Below are positions 12,790-24,200 of a stretch of 64,000 bases of DNA, in pieces. Source of the DNA: Loxodes magnus. Its lineage: Eukaryota > Ciliophora > Karyorelictea > Loxodida > Loxodidae. Made by a program: the position numbers and the translations under genes. Location: NCBI GenBank assembly GCA_946699065.1, contig CAMPDV010001063.1:62001-126000 (forward strand), given 5' to 3'. The notes beneath the pieces were generated by a model. That model had not been told where the DNA came from. It searched no databases and saw nothing but the letters and a program-made list of their open reading frames with translations. How positions within the stretch are numbered: position 1 is the first letter of the stretch; each line of letters opens with the position of its first letter.

Positions 12790-12850
12790 TTTATTTTCTC
12801 TTAATTTGTGGTCAAAATATCAATGGTGAAACCACGTAAATAAATTGATT
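12790..12850 (+). other. Possible 3' hairpin of LINE fragment (GTGG/CCAC type)
   Basis: GTGG near 12809 can pair with CCAC near 12832 and is followed by ACGTAAATAAATTG. This resembles the CGTGG...CCACG hairpin plus (ATTT)n at 14411-14462. It would mark the 3' end of the fragment ending at about 12770. The call rests on short pairing. Confidence 0.35.
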
Positions 12851-13323
12851 GGTTAATTCATTTATTCATAAAATCTTTCTTCAGCATTTATAGTTTTTTT
12901 TTTATTTTTTTGGTTTTTTTTATTTTTTTTATTTTTAGATCTTAATCGATTGTTCATTTTTACACTTTTTTTTTTATTACTTTTAAACTTCGATTTTTTT
13001 TTCGTTTCATTTATAACTTTCTTATGTTGTCGATTTATATACCTTTTATCATCTAAAACAAATTTAATTTTTTATTGTTTATTTCTTTTTCTTTTAAGAT
13101 TTCTGATAATTTCCTTTTTCAATCATCATTTTTTCTGTTTTTTCTCTATTATAGCCATTTGAGTTTATAATTTTTGCTTATTTTCTATTTTTTTGTGGTC
13201 TTATATTAATTTATATCTGATTTGTTTACATGTTTTAAGTGTTGTTAGTCTGATCTTATGAAGTGCTTCAAAAATATTTAATTTTCTTTAATGGGAGTAA
13301 AGTTTTATTGTTATTTTTTTAGT
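12851..13323. other. T-rich spacer, nothing recognised
   Basis: This stretch has long T runs and TTTA-like repeats. The apparent Phe-rich reading frames here are composition artefacts. No gene or element is supported. Confidence 0.55.
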
Positions 13324-13687
13324 TAAATAAATAAATTGGATTATAGAGCGCATAGCACTCTCGTTGGTGCGCAGCTCTTTAAATTAATTTTATTTAATGT
13401 CGAAAAAAAAATTTATGTCTCTCTGTCCCTGTTTTCCCTTCCTGCAGTCCCTGTAATTTTTCCTTCCAAAGCATAGGATGCAATATGAGATTACGGGTAC
13501 ATTTCCCCGACCTATAATGAAGAAAGTTTCCTCCTGGCATTCCTAGTTCTTCAGCTTATTACATCGGCTTTCTCTTGTCATTGATTTCTCTTTCTCCGAT
13601 TTATCCTCCGTCTGCGCTTATTTTTTATTTGCCTTGCTGGGCCTCCAAGCAACATCCGAAGGAAAGGGCTTTCCATCCTATTTAAAT
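13324..13687 (-). mobile_element. 364-bp SINE-like element, right copy of an inverted pair
   Basis: This is the reverse complement of 7296-7659, equal in length with only a handful of differences. Its 3' hairpin lies at 13345-13378 and its TTTA tail at 13324-13340. The near-identity implies recent insertion of both copies or recent conversion. The LINE block between the two copies is far more decayed. Confidence 0.8.
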
Positions 13688-13689
13688 TA

Positions 13690-13987
13690 TATATTATAAA
13701 GAAAATTGAATGAAAAAAAGAAATAGGAAAAGATTATAGAGCAGGAAAAGGATAGTTTTTATGAGTTTATAAAAGCTTGATTAAGAAGAAAAGAATTAGA
13801 AACGAAAATTAGCAAAGTATGTAAAAAAAAAATAATGGACGCTTGTAACAAAGAATCAATAAAACGTAGATAGATAGAAGACAGAAGAACAAGAGATATT
13901 GAAGAAGAAAATGATGAAGATATAGAACTAATAAGAGAAGAATTTTTATTACCTGAAGGCTTACATGAAGAAATAGACATGTATTGA
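13690..13987 (+). pseudogene. LINE 3'-terminal coding fragment ending in TGA
   Basis: Short open stretch: K-D-Y-R-A-G with a TGA-encoded Trp near 13769, homologous to about 12460-12515. It then shifts to an acidic tail rich in Glu/Asp (about 13890-13984) ending at TGA 13985-13987. The hairpin and (TTTA)n tail begin only 13 nt later. The truncated 5' end is typical of LINE insertions. The terminal TGA so close to the 3' end fits its use as a stop in that context. Confidence 0.6.
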
Positions 13988-13999
13988 AACATTTATTAA

Positions 14000-14066
14000 A
14001 GAGCTGCGCACCAACGAGGTGCTACGCGCTCTATAATCAAATTTATTTATTTATTTATAATAATTT
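14000..14066 (+). other. LINE 3' hairpin plus (TTTA)n tail
   Basis: The AGAGC-TGCG-CACC...GGTG-CTACGC-GCTCT hairpin (14000-14032) is followed by TATAATC and TTTATTTATTTATTTA. The same arrangement ends the elements at 7659, 13324 (reverse) and 16262. Confidence 0.7.
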
Positions 14067-14069
14067 AAA

Positions 14070-14462
14070 ATATGGACGGTGAGTCTTAATCTAGTCTCTA
14101 GCTTGAGACTCAATATCAGAAAAAGCGAGTCTTATTCTGTAGTTTGCGCCTCAGAAGCTCTCCTATTCACTATGCCGTCAACTTGGATAGGAGCTTGGTG
14201 GAAAGCAAGGCATAGCTGAGGGAAAAATAAACTAAAATTTTTGACTATAGAAGATATTCAAGACTGACTTTTGTACTTTAATGAGAATTCCTTAAGAATT
14301 TCAACTCCAGCCTTAGACAGAGTCACAAGAATAGAGAGAAGAAGGTTTCACATTTGTGAATTAAAACAAGGAGAAAAGAGTATCAAGACTATATTATTAA
14401 AACATTAATCCGTGGATAGCCTATAATGGCAGACCCACGTTAATTTATTTATTTATTTATTT
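14070..14462 (+). mobile_element. SINE-like element with a different 3' hairpin and (ATTT)n tail
   Basis: This block of about 390 bp is richer in GC than its surroundings and lies between a TTTA tail and an ATTT tail. It contains local inverted repeats: GAGTCT...AGACTC near 14091-14121 and TCCTAT...ATAGGA near 14162-14192. It ends in CGTGG...CCACG (14411-14439) followed by (TTTA)n to 14462. No coding frame is supported. The structured head suggests derivation from a small RNA, but no tRNA or 5S signature was recognised. Confidence 0.55.
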
Positions 14463-15843
14463 GCGTATTATCTGTTCACTTTCTCTTTCATTTTTACATT
14501 TAATATTGCGTTTAGCTGGAGGAATTTAAATTTCATCTTTTTCATGTTTTCTTTTGCAAGGATTTTATTATTTAATAACAGTGCGATTCTAGTTTTCAAT
14601 ATAATTAATGTTTGCTTAGCTCATTTAATCTTTTTATCAAGGCTTGGTTTTTAGATCAAATAATTCTTTCATTAATCACTTATTAATTTCTTATTATTTT
14701 CTTAAGTTTTACTCAAATTTTTAATTGTTACAAATGAAGTTAAATATTTAGCTAATGATAGAATTACTGGAGTTTTATATAATTCTCATCAAGCAAACTT
14801 GTCTAGCAAAATTGATTATACTATTCAACTTTTATTGTACTAGATGAAGCATTTGAACATTAAACTTTAACTTAGATTTTTTTATCCTAACTTATATTGT
14901 CTGTTTAAGTTTGACTAATTTTATGTGAATTTATTTCCGTTTAAGTTTGCATTTCAACTTGAATTATTTTTTGTATTTGTAACTGATAAGTATAAATTAT
15001 TGTATTATTTTCTAATTCTCTTTGTTTTTATATTAATATATCTTAAATGATATTTTATTTTCATGGTAAATCTGTTTTATACATCATATATTACTTATTT
15101 CCATTTTAATATTGCTTTTCTAATTCTTTACTCAAATATAAAATTTAATTCTTTAGCATTAAACACTAATCAGCAGATTATTGATTTAAATATTAATAAT
15201 TTTATAATTAAGCTTCAGTGTTTATTTTTTATTTAATAAGCTTCTTAAAGTTCTTGTTAGATATGCTTTAATGCTTATTCTTATTATTTATATAATTCAA
15301 TTTAAACTTGCAGGAAGTTTATTTATTTATGGGTTAGTATATCACTAGATTATAAATTTTTTTGTGTTTATTTATGACTTTTAACTAGTTCTGTTTAAGT
15401 AAATTATTCATTACTAAGAGTTTATTCAATATATTTCTTTATTTCATCTGTTTAAATTAACTTTTCTTTTGAGCTATCATAATTTGTTTATATTGATTAT
15501 TCATTTCTTCCAGAAATACTTATACCAGTCTAGACAATTTAATTAATAAGGCAAATTCAGGAATTTGCTTAAACTTCTTTATCTAAAAATTATATTTAAT
15601 TTGTTGCAAAATTTAACTGCTTAGACCTTATTTTTAATTATTATTACTCTTATAGATCTAACATTAGCATCTAATTTTCATTTTTGATTTCCTTTATTTT
15701 CTTAGTAATTTTATTTATATAAGTATTATACTATTCAAAGGTTGCTTCATAAGAACTTTTCATGACTTAAATATTTTGATTATTTTATGTAAGAATAGTG
15801 TTTAGCTTTTCTAAAGAATTGTTATTATATATAAAAAATATAA
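14463..15843 (-). pseudogene. Gln-rich coiled-coil protein gene, interrupted
   Basis: On the minus strand, with TAA/TAG as Gln, a long protein-like frame runs from before 15836 through an ATG at 15761-15763 to about 15250. It is rich in Gln, Lys, Glu and Leu with heptad-like patterns and recurring Q-T-Q/Q-T-D motifs. Coding character then continues in another frame (+1 or -1 at an A run near 15240), including M-Q-T-Q-T-E and S-Q-T-Q-T-D near 14930, and shifts again near 14710. Long Gln-rich coiled coils of this kind are common in ciliate cytoskeletal proteins; no specific family is recognised. SINE-like insertions flank both ends. Confidence 0.55.
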
Positions 15844-16262
15844 AATGGATGTCGGCCGCGTCAGACAAATTAGTAAGTAATCTGGTGCAGAGTATATTGC
15901 ATTGCGAGTAATCTCACACTAGATGCCACCACGAAGAATGGTGGATAAGCTCCGTTGAGACATACCTAACTTACCCCGAGGGTTCTCTCTAGCAGTATGA
16001 AAGTTTGACTGACGGGCCTTCTTATTACCGACTTAATAACTATCTCTTATTTGAACCTTATTCAAGAAGACTGGAGCGTTTAACTCAAGATTTTAGAATA
16101 AATTTTAATAAGAAGATTCCCCATTTGGAGAAGCTGACATGACTCTTCGGACCTCTAGAATTTTAACAAGAAACATGAGAACATTTTTCTTAATATTAAA
16201 TATTAATATTGAAAGAGCTGCGCGCCAATGAGGTGCTACGCGCTCTATAATAATTTTATTTA
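15844..16262 (+). mobile_element. SINE-like element with AGAGC hairpin and TTTA tail
   Basis: A GC-richer block of about 350 bp starts at ATGGATGTCGGCC and includes a CCACC...GGTGG stem near 15920-15945. It ends with the AGAGCTGCGC...GCGCTCT hairpin (16214-16246) and a TTTATTTAT tail. A diverged relative lies at 6385-6790 on the minus strand. Its body differs from the 364-bp element, but the 3' end is shared, so both probably use the same LINE machinery. It interrupts minus-strand coiled-coil coding sequence found on both sides. Confidence 0.65.
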
Positions 16263-16640
16263 TTTATCAGTTAATATTTATATTTTAATCTTGAGTTTTT
16301 TTACTTCATTTAGAAGTATTTCATTTTATTTTTCAACTTAAAGAGTATCTTAAATATTCATAATATTATTTACTGCTTTTAACTGGTTAGAGAATGAATT
16401 ATCAAAAGTATCTTACTATGTAGAGGATACTTTTGATACGAGTGTTGAGACTGAGGTACCAATCTAGTTTTTTTTATCTATAAATATATTTTTGAATCTT
16501 TAGAATTCTTGTTAGCTAATTTCCAGTTCTTAAGGAATTTCGAAGTAATTTTAACGGAATTCGAAGGATCTTGTTAACTGGAGATTAACTACAATTATTT
16601 AATAAAGCTCTTAACAAGTTTATAATATGCTTCACGGATT
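16263..16640 (-). pseudogene. Coiled-coil coding segment upstream of the SINE-like insertion
   Basis: The minus strand reads as a heptad-like protein segment: S-T-L-V-S-K-V near 16440, and N-E-V-K-K-L-K-I near 16300, with TAA/TAG as Gln. It probably belonged with the coiled-coil frame at 14463-15843, separated by the element at 15844-16262. The boundary with the RT fragment to its right is uncertain. Confidence 0.4.
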
Positions 16641-17720
16641 TTAGTTGAAATTAATCAGGATAAATTTTAGAAAGTAGTCGAGCAACTACCTATGCTCATT
16701 TAATTAGATAGCAGTTCTTTATTTTTAGGTAAAGAAGATTCGTCAAGATTTTAATCCCGCGATATTTAGAAATCATTCATTTTTTTATATTTAGAATTTA
16801 TTTAAAGAGTTATTTCCTATAGCTTCCTCTATGTATGGAATACAATCGCTTCCATAACCAAATATTTGATTTATAAAGAATTTTATTATTATAGATGCAT
16901 TATATAGAGTGATTCTTTTATAAATTTTAATTTGCTTAAAATTCATGCTTGGGTTTTCTGGCATTCTTAGATTCTTGACTCCAGATGTTTTTAATATGAA
17001 ATATTTTCTTATATCCAATGACCCAAATACTTAAATTCCTTAACTTTCTCTATTACTATACCATTTATCGTGATTATCTCTTATTTTTGTCATGCATTAC
17101 CATTTCATACTATTCATTTTGTTGTGTCCGCAATTTATAAATTATAGCGTTATGATCATAATTATAGTATATCAGTTAAATCATCTAGTTAATCTGGATG
17201 AACTAATGGTACAATATCATCAGCATATGCTAGGGCGCCTATATATCTTACTTCTGTTCTCAATTCCGTTTCGGTCTGCATTTTAATACCAACTTCTTTT
17301 TCCTTTAGTTCATTCAATAACTAATTTAATACTATATTGAATAATTTCGGGGAGCAGATACATCCTATTTTACTCCGCTTAGTTTCAAATTCTTCAGAGA
17401 TAAGATAATATATTCTGAATCTTATTCTCTCCTCTTTATATATGATTGATCGGAAACTTATTATTCCTTAAGGTACTTTGATCTTATTCAATATTTTAAT
17501 AAATTTAATCAAATTACTGAATCAAATGTTTTTTTAAATATAAAATAAAAATGACGATAGTCTATTGATTTTTAAAATAAAGCAATTCAAGTAAAGTTCT
17601 TTTATAGAATATTTATTGAGAGCATAATTTACCTACTTTAAATCCGTACTACATTTCGACATCACATCTTTACAAGTAAGGATTTGAATCTAAAATAGTT
17701 TGAGATCTAAGATTTTTAAA
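16640..17720 (-). pseudogene. LINE reverse transcriptase fragment on minus strand
   Basis: Minus-strand motifs in order are: Q-Y-G-F-K at about 17640-17652; F-K-K-T-F-D-S-V-I-W ending near 17509 (Trp by TGA, F-D-S-V at 17515-17526); G-C-I-C-S-P-K-L-F-N near 17350 (matching QGCxLSPxLFN); the intact catalytic Y-A-D-D at 17216-17227; a region with several TGA-encoded Trp near 17080-17150; F-K-Y-L-G-H-W-I near 17030; and I-T-L-Y-N-A-S with Y-G-S-D at about 16840-16920 in another frame. Frameshifts near 17500 and 16930 break it. It is a different LINE family from the plus-strand copy. Confidence 0.75.
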
Positions 17721-18299
17721 ATGAGACTAAAAGTGATATGGAGAATTGTTTAAAGGGTTTTATGTGTTATATTTAAGTAAGATATATAAAATAGGATTCT
17801 TTAATCTGTTTTGTTATTTCTCAAAACGAATAAACATTCAAATTTATTTTGAAGTAAAATTAATATAAGACTTCAATCCGGCTAAATAAGCGTAATTAAT
17901 TTAAATTAGTTATGACGTTTTCATTAGTTTATTTGATCAAGAAAAATATTTATGTCTCTATAAAATATTTTGTCATTTTAATCGAAAATATTTTGGCCTG
18001 TCATTATTAAATAAAATGAAATATTTAAAATATTTTGATTCTCAAAGATTTATATAGTCATAAAGTTAAAACAAATTTTTTCTGTAATTTTAATCAAATT
18101 CTTAAAATTATTTTATAAATGTTGTTAACTCGAAAAAAGTTCTCAAAACAAGTTTACTTTAACTTTGAAGATCAGTTTAAAAAAAAAAAAATAAAACAAG
18201 GAAAAACGATTACAATAGTCCAAAAAAATAAATAAAATACATTGAAATTGAAATTTTGATAATTTATAAATCTTTAATTGTATGAAAAAAATTTTCTTT
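17721..18299. other. AT-rich spacer downstream of WD40 array B
   Basis: This is A/T-dominated sequence between the LINE fragment and the end of array B. The array frame could read on past a TAA (18300-18302) to a TGA at 18042-18044, but the translation is low-complexity and Phe-rich, so this is more likely 3' flanking sequence. No other feature was seen. Confidence 0.45.
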
Positions 18300-21200
18300 T
18301 TAAAAAAATAAGTAAAAAGGTAAAAAAATCAAAACAAGAAGATCACTCATGGTCTTACAGGTACCTGTCTTGACGTCCCATAGTCTCACCGTATTATCAT
18401 CACTTCCCGATACGATGAACTCTGAATCACTGGATATAGCCACAGATAATACAAAATCTGTGTGACCACTCATGGTCTTACAGGTACCTGTCTTGACGTC
18501 CCATAGTCTCACCGTATTATCATCACTTCCCGATACGATGAACTCTGAATCACTGGATATAGCCACAGATGATAAAGAACTAGTGTGACCACTCATGGTC
18601 TTACAGGTACCTGTCTTGACGTCCCATAGTCTCACCGTATTATCTGCACTTCCCGATACGATGAACTCTGAATCACTGGATATAGCCACAGCATATACAG
18701 AATCTGTGTGACCACTCATGGTCTTACAGGTACCTGTCTTGACGTCCCATAGTCTCACCGTATTATCATCACTTCCCGATACGATGAACTCTGAATCACT
18801 GGATATAGCCACAGCATATACTGAATTTGTGTGACCACTCATGGTCTTACAGGTACCTGTCTTGACGTCCCATAGTCTCACCGTATTATCATCACTTCCC
18901 GATACGATGAACTCTGAATCACTGGATATAGCCACGGATAATACAGAATCTGTGTGACCACTCATGGTCTTACAGGTACCTGTCTTGACGTCCCATAGTC
19001 TCACCGTATTATCATCACTTCCCGATACGATGAACTCTGAATCACTGGATATAGCCACAGCATATACATAACTAGTGTGACCACTCATGGTCTTACAGGT
19101 ACCTGTCTTGACGTCCCATAGTCTCACCGTATTATCTGCACTTCCCGATACGATGAACTCTGAATCACTGGATATAGCCACAGATGATAAAGAACTAGTG
19201 TGACCACTCATGGTCTTACAGGTACCTGTCTTGACGTCCCATAGTCTCACCGTATTATCTTAACTTCCCGATACGATGAACTCTGAATCACTGGATATAG
19301 CCACAGATAATACATAACTAGTGTGACCACTCATGGTCTTACAGGTACCTGTCTTGACGTCCCATAGTCTCACCGTATTATCATCACTTCCCGATACGAT
19401 GAACTCTGAATCACTGGATATAGCCACGGATAATACAGAATCTGTGTGACCACTCATGGTCTTACAGGTACCTGTCTTGACGTCCCATAGTCTCACCGTA
19501 TTATCATCACTTCCCGATACGATGAACTCTGAATCACTGGATATAGCCACAGCATATACATAACTAGTGTGACCACTCATGGTCTTATAGGTACCTGTCT
19601 TGACGTCCCATAGTCTCACCGTCTTATCATCACTTCCCGATACGATGAACTCTGAATCACTGGATATAGCCACAGATGATAAAGAACTAGTGTGACCACT
19701 CATGGTCTTACAGGTACCTGTCTTGACGTCCCATAGTCTCACCGTATTATCTTAACTTCCCGATACGATGAACTCTGAATCACTGGATATAGCCACAGAT
19801 AATACATAACTAGTGTGACCACTCATGGTCTTACAGGTACCTGTCTTGACGTCCCATAGTCTCACCGTATTATCATCACTTCCCGATACGATGAACTCTG
19901 AATCACTGGATATAGCCACAGCATATACAGAACTAGTGTGACCACTCATGGTCTTACAGGTACCTGTCTTGACGTCCCATAGTCTCACCGTATTATCATC
20001 ACTTCCCGATACGATGAACTCTGAATCACTGGATATAGCCACAGCATATACAGAATCTGTGTGACCACTCATGGTCTTACAGGTACCTGTCTTGACGTCC
20101 CATAGTCTCACCGTATTATCATCACTTCCCGATACGATGAACTCTGAATCACTGGATATAGCCACAGATAATACAGAATCTGTGTGACCACTCATGGTCT
20201 TATAGGTACCTGTCTTGACGTCCCATAGTCTCACCGTATTATCATCACTTCCCGATACGATGAACTCTGAATCACTGGATATAGCCACAGCATATACTGA
20301 ATTTGTGTGACCACTCATGGTCTTACAGGTACCTGTCTTGACGTCCCATAGTCTCACCGTATTATCATCACTTCCCGATACGATGAACTCTGAATCACTG
20401 GATATAGCCACAGATGATAAAGAACTAGTGTGACCACTCATGGTCTTACAGGTACCTGTCTTGACGTCCCATAGTCTCACCGTATTATCATCACTTCCCG
20501 ATACGATGAACTCTGAATCACTGGATATAGCCACAGCATATACAGAATCTGTGTGACCACTCATGGTCTTACAGGTACCTGTCTTGACGTCCCATAGTCT
20601 CACCGTATTATCATCACTTCCCGATACGATGAACTCTGAATCACTGGATATAGCCACGGATAATACAGAATCTGTGTGACCACTCATGGTCTTACAGGTA
20701 CCTGTCTTGACGTCCCATAGTCTCACCGTCTTATCATCACTTCCCGATACGATGAACTCTGAATCACTGGATATAGCCACAGATAATACAGAATCTGTGT
20801 GACCACTCATGGTCTTACAGGTACCTGTCTTGACGTCCCATAGTCTCACCGTATTATCATCACTTCCCGATACGATGAACTCTGAATCACTGGATATAGC
20901 CACGGATAATACAGAATCTGTGTGACCACTCATGGTCTTACAGGTACCTGTCTTGACGTCCCATAGTCTCACCGTATTATCATCACTTCCCGATACGATG
21001 AACTCTGAATCACTGGATATAGCCACAGCATATACATAACTAGTGTGACCACTCATGGTCTTATAGGTACCTGTCTTGACGTCCCATAGTCTCACCGTCT
21101 TATCATCACTTCCCGATACGATGAACTCTGAATCACTGGATATAGCCACAGATGATAAAGAACTAGTGTGACCACTCATGGTCTTACAGGTACCTGTCTT

Positions 21201-24200
21201 GACGTCCCATAGTCTCACCGTATTATCTTAACTTCCCGATACGATGAACTCTGAATCACTGGATATAGCCACAGCATATACAGAATCTGTGTGACCACTC
21301 ATGGTCTTACAGGTACCTGTCTTGACGTCCCATAGTCTCACCGTATTATCATCACTTCCCGATACGATGAACTCTGAATCACTGGATATAGCCACAGCAT
21401 ATACAGAATCTGTGTGACCACTCATGGTCTTACAGGTACCTGTCTTGACGTCCCATAGTCTCACCGTATTATCATCACTTCCCGATACGATGAACTCTGA
21501 ATCACTGGATATAGCCACAGATGATAAAGAACTAGTGTGACCACTCATGGTCTTACAGGTACCTGTCTTGACGTCCCATAGTCTCACCGTATTATCTTAA
21601 CTTCCCGATACGATGAACTCTGAATCACTGGATATAGCCACAGATAATACAGAATCTGTGTGACCACTCATGGTCTTACAGGTACCTGTCTTGACGTCCC
21701 ATAGTCTCACCGTATTATCATCACTTCCCGATACGATGAACTCTGAATCACTGGATATAGCCACAGATAATACAGAATCTGTGTGACCACTCATGGTCTT
21801 ACAGGTACCTGTCTTGACGTCCCATAGTCTCACCGTATTATCATCACTTCCCGATACGATGAACTCTGAATCACTGGATATAGCCACGGATAATACAGAA
21901 TCTGTGTGACCACTCATGGTCTTACAGGTACCTGTCTTGACGTCCCATAGTCTCACCGTATTATCATCACTTCCCGATACGATGAACTCTGAATCACTGG
22001 ATATAGCCACAGCATATACAGAATCTGTGTGACCACTCATGGTCTTACAGGTACCTGTCTTGACGTCCCATAGTCTCACCGTATTATCTGCACTTCCCGA
22101 TACGATGAACTCTGAATCACTGGATATAGCCACAGATAATACATAACTAGTGTGACCACTCATGGTCTTACAGGTACCTGTCTTGACGTCCCATAGTCTC
22201 ACCGTATTATCATCACTTCCCGATACGATGAACTCTGAATCACTGGATATAGCCACGGATAATACAGGATCTGTGTGACCACTCATGGTCTTACAGGTAC
22301 CTGTCTTGACGTCCCATAGTCTCACCGTATTATCTTAACTTCCCGATACGATGAACTCTGAATCACTGGATATAGCCACAGATAATACATAACTAGTGTG
22401 ACCACTCATGGTCTTACAGGTACCTGTCTTGACGTCCCATAGTCTCACCGTATTATCATCACTTCCCGATACGATGAACTCTGAATCACTGGATATAGCC
22501 ACGGATAATACAGGATCTGTGTGACCACTCATGGTCTTACAGGTACCTGTCTTGACGTCCCATAGTCTCACCGTATTATCTTAACTTCCCGATACGATGA
22601 ACTCTGAATCACTGGATATAGCCACAGATAATACAGAATCTGTGTGACCACTCATGGTCTTACAGGTACCTGTCTTGACGTCCCATAGTCTCACCGTCTT
22701 ATCATCACTTCCCGATACGATGAACTCTGAATCACTGGATATAGCCACAGATGATAAAGAACTAGTGTGACCACTCATGGTCTTACAGGTACCTGTCTTG
22801 ACGTCCCATAGTCTCACCGTATTATCTTAACTTCCCGATACGATGAACTCTGAATCACTGGATATAGCCACAGATAATACATAACTAGTGTGACCACTCA
22901 TGGTCTTACAGGTACCTGTCTTGACGTCCCATAGTCTCACCGTATTATCATCACTTCCCGATACGATGAACTCTGAATCACTGGATATAGCCACAGCATT
23001 TACAGAATCTGTGTGACCACTCATGGTCTTACAGGTACCTGTCTTGACGTCCCATAGTCTCACCGTATTATCATCACTTCCCGATACGATGAACTCTGAA
23101 TCACTGGATATAGCCACAGATGATAAAGAACTAGTGTGACCACTCATGGTCTTACAGGTACCTGTCTTGACGTCCCATAGTCTCACCGTATTATCTTAAC
23201 TTCCCGATACGATGAACTCTGAATCACTGGATATAGCCACAGATAATACAGAATCTGTGTGACCACTCATGGTCTTACAGGTACCTGTCTTGACGTCCCA
23301 TAGTCTCACCGTATTATCATCACTTCCCGATACGATGAACTCTGAATCACTGGATATAGCCACAGCATTTACAGGATCTGTGTGACCACTCATGGTCTTA
23401 CAGGTACCTGTCTTGACGTCCCATAGTCTCACCGTATTATCTGCACTTCCCGATACGATGAACTCTGAATCACTGGATATAGCCACAGCATATACAGAAT
23501 CTGTGTGACCACTCATGGTCTTACAGGTACCTGTCTTGACGTCCCATAGTCTCACCGTATTATCATCACTTCCCGATACGATGAACTCTGAATCACTGGA
23601 TATAGCCACAGATAATACAGAATCTGTGTGACCACTCATGGTCTTATAGGTACCTGTCTTGACGTCCCATAGTCTCACCGTATTATCATCACTTCCCGAT
23701 ACGATGAACTCTGAATCACTGGATATAGCCACAGATAATACAGAATCTGTGTGACCACTCATGGTCTTACAGGTACCTGTCTTGACGTCCCATAGTCTCA
23801 CCGTATTATCTGCACTTCCCGATACGATGAACTCTGAATCACTGGATATAGCCACAGCATATACAGAATCTGTGTGACCACTCATGGTCTTATAGGTACC
23901 TGTCTTGACGTCCCATAGTCTCACCGTATTATCTTAACTTCCCGATACGATGAACTCTGAATCACTGGATATAGCCACAGATAATACAGAATCTGTGTGA
24001 CCACTCATGGTCTTACAGGTACCTGTCTTGACGTCCCATAGTCTCACCGTATTATCATCACTTCCCGATACGATGAACTCTGAATCACTGGATATAGCCA
24101 CGGATAATACAGAATCTGTGTGACCACTCATGGTCTTACAGGTACCTGTCTTGACGTCCCATAGTCTCACCGTATTATCATCACTTCCCGATACGATGAA

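Larger units (their letters stand above)
7660..12850 (+). mobile_element. Decayed LINE (non-LTR retrotransposon) block
   Basis: The plus strand carries an AP-type endonuclease, then a reverse transcriptase with C-terminal Cys/His motif, then a second LINE 3' coding fragment. The TTTA-tailed 364-bp elements sit at either end in opposite orientations. Frames shift several times, so the copy is non-functional. Gln (TAA/TAG) and Trp (TGA) recoding is needed throughout. Confidence 0.8.

Noticed and set aside
12306..13162. Phe/Leu-rich reading frames (12306-12599 minus, 12950-13162 plus)
   Set aside because: The first is antisense to LINE coding sequence, the second is in T-rich spacer. Neither shows family motifs.
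13759..13992. Minus-strand Ser-rich reading frame
   Set aside because: It is antisense to the acidic tail of a LINE fragment whose plus-strand reading, hairpin and tail are coherent.
15844..16262. Internally eliminated sequence (IES) flanked by short repeats
   Set aside because: The block has a retroelement 3' hairpin and tail and a relative at 6385-6790. I could not find a convincing flanking direct repeat, so a SINE-like insertion is the better reading.
16791..17018. Minus-strand 75-residue reading frame as an independent gene
   Set aside because: Its C-terminal half (I-T-L-Y-N-A-S, Y-G-S-D) is the post-RT region of the LINE fragment, while the true frame of its N-terminal half is shifted by one base.
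17092..17286. Plus-strand 64-residue reading frame
   Set aside because: It is antisense to the Y-A-D-D region of the minus-strand reverse transcriptase.
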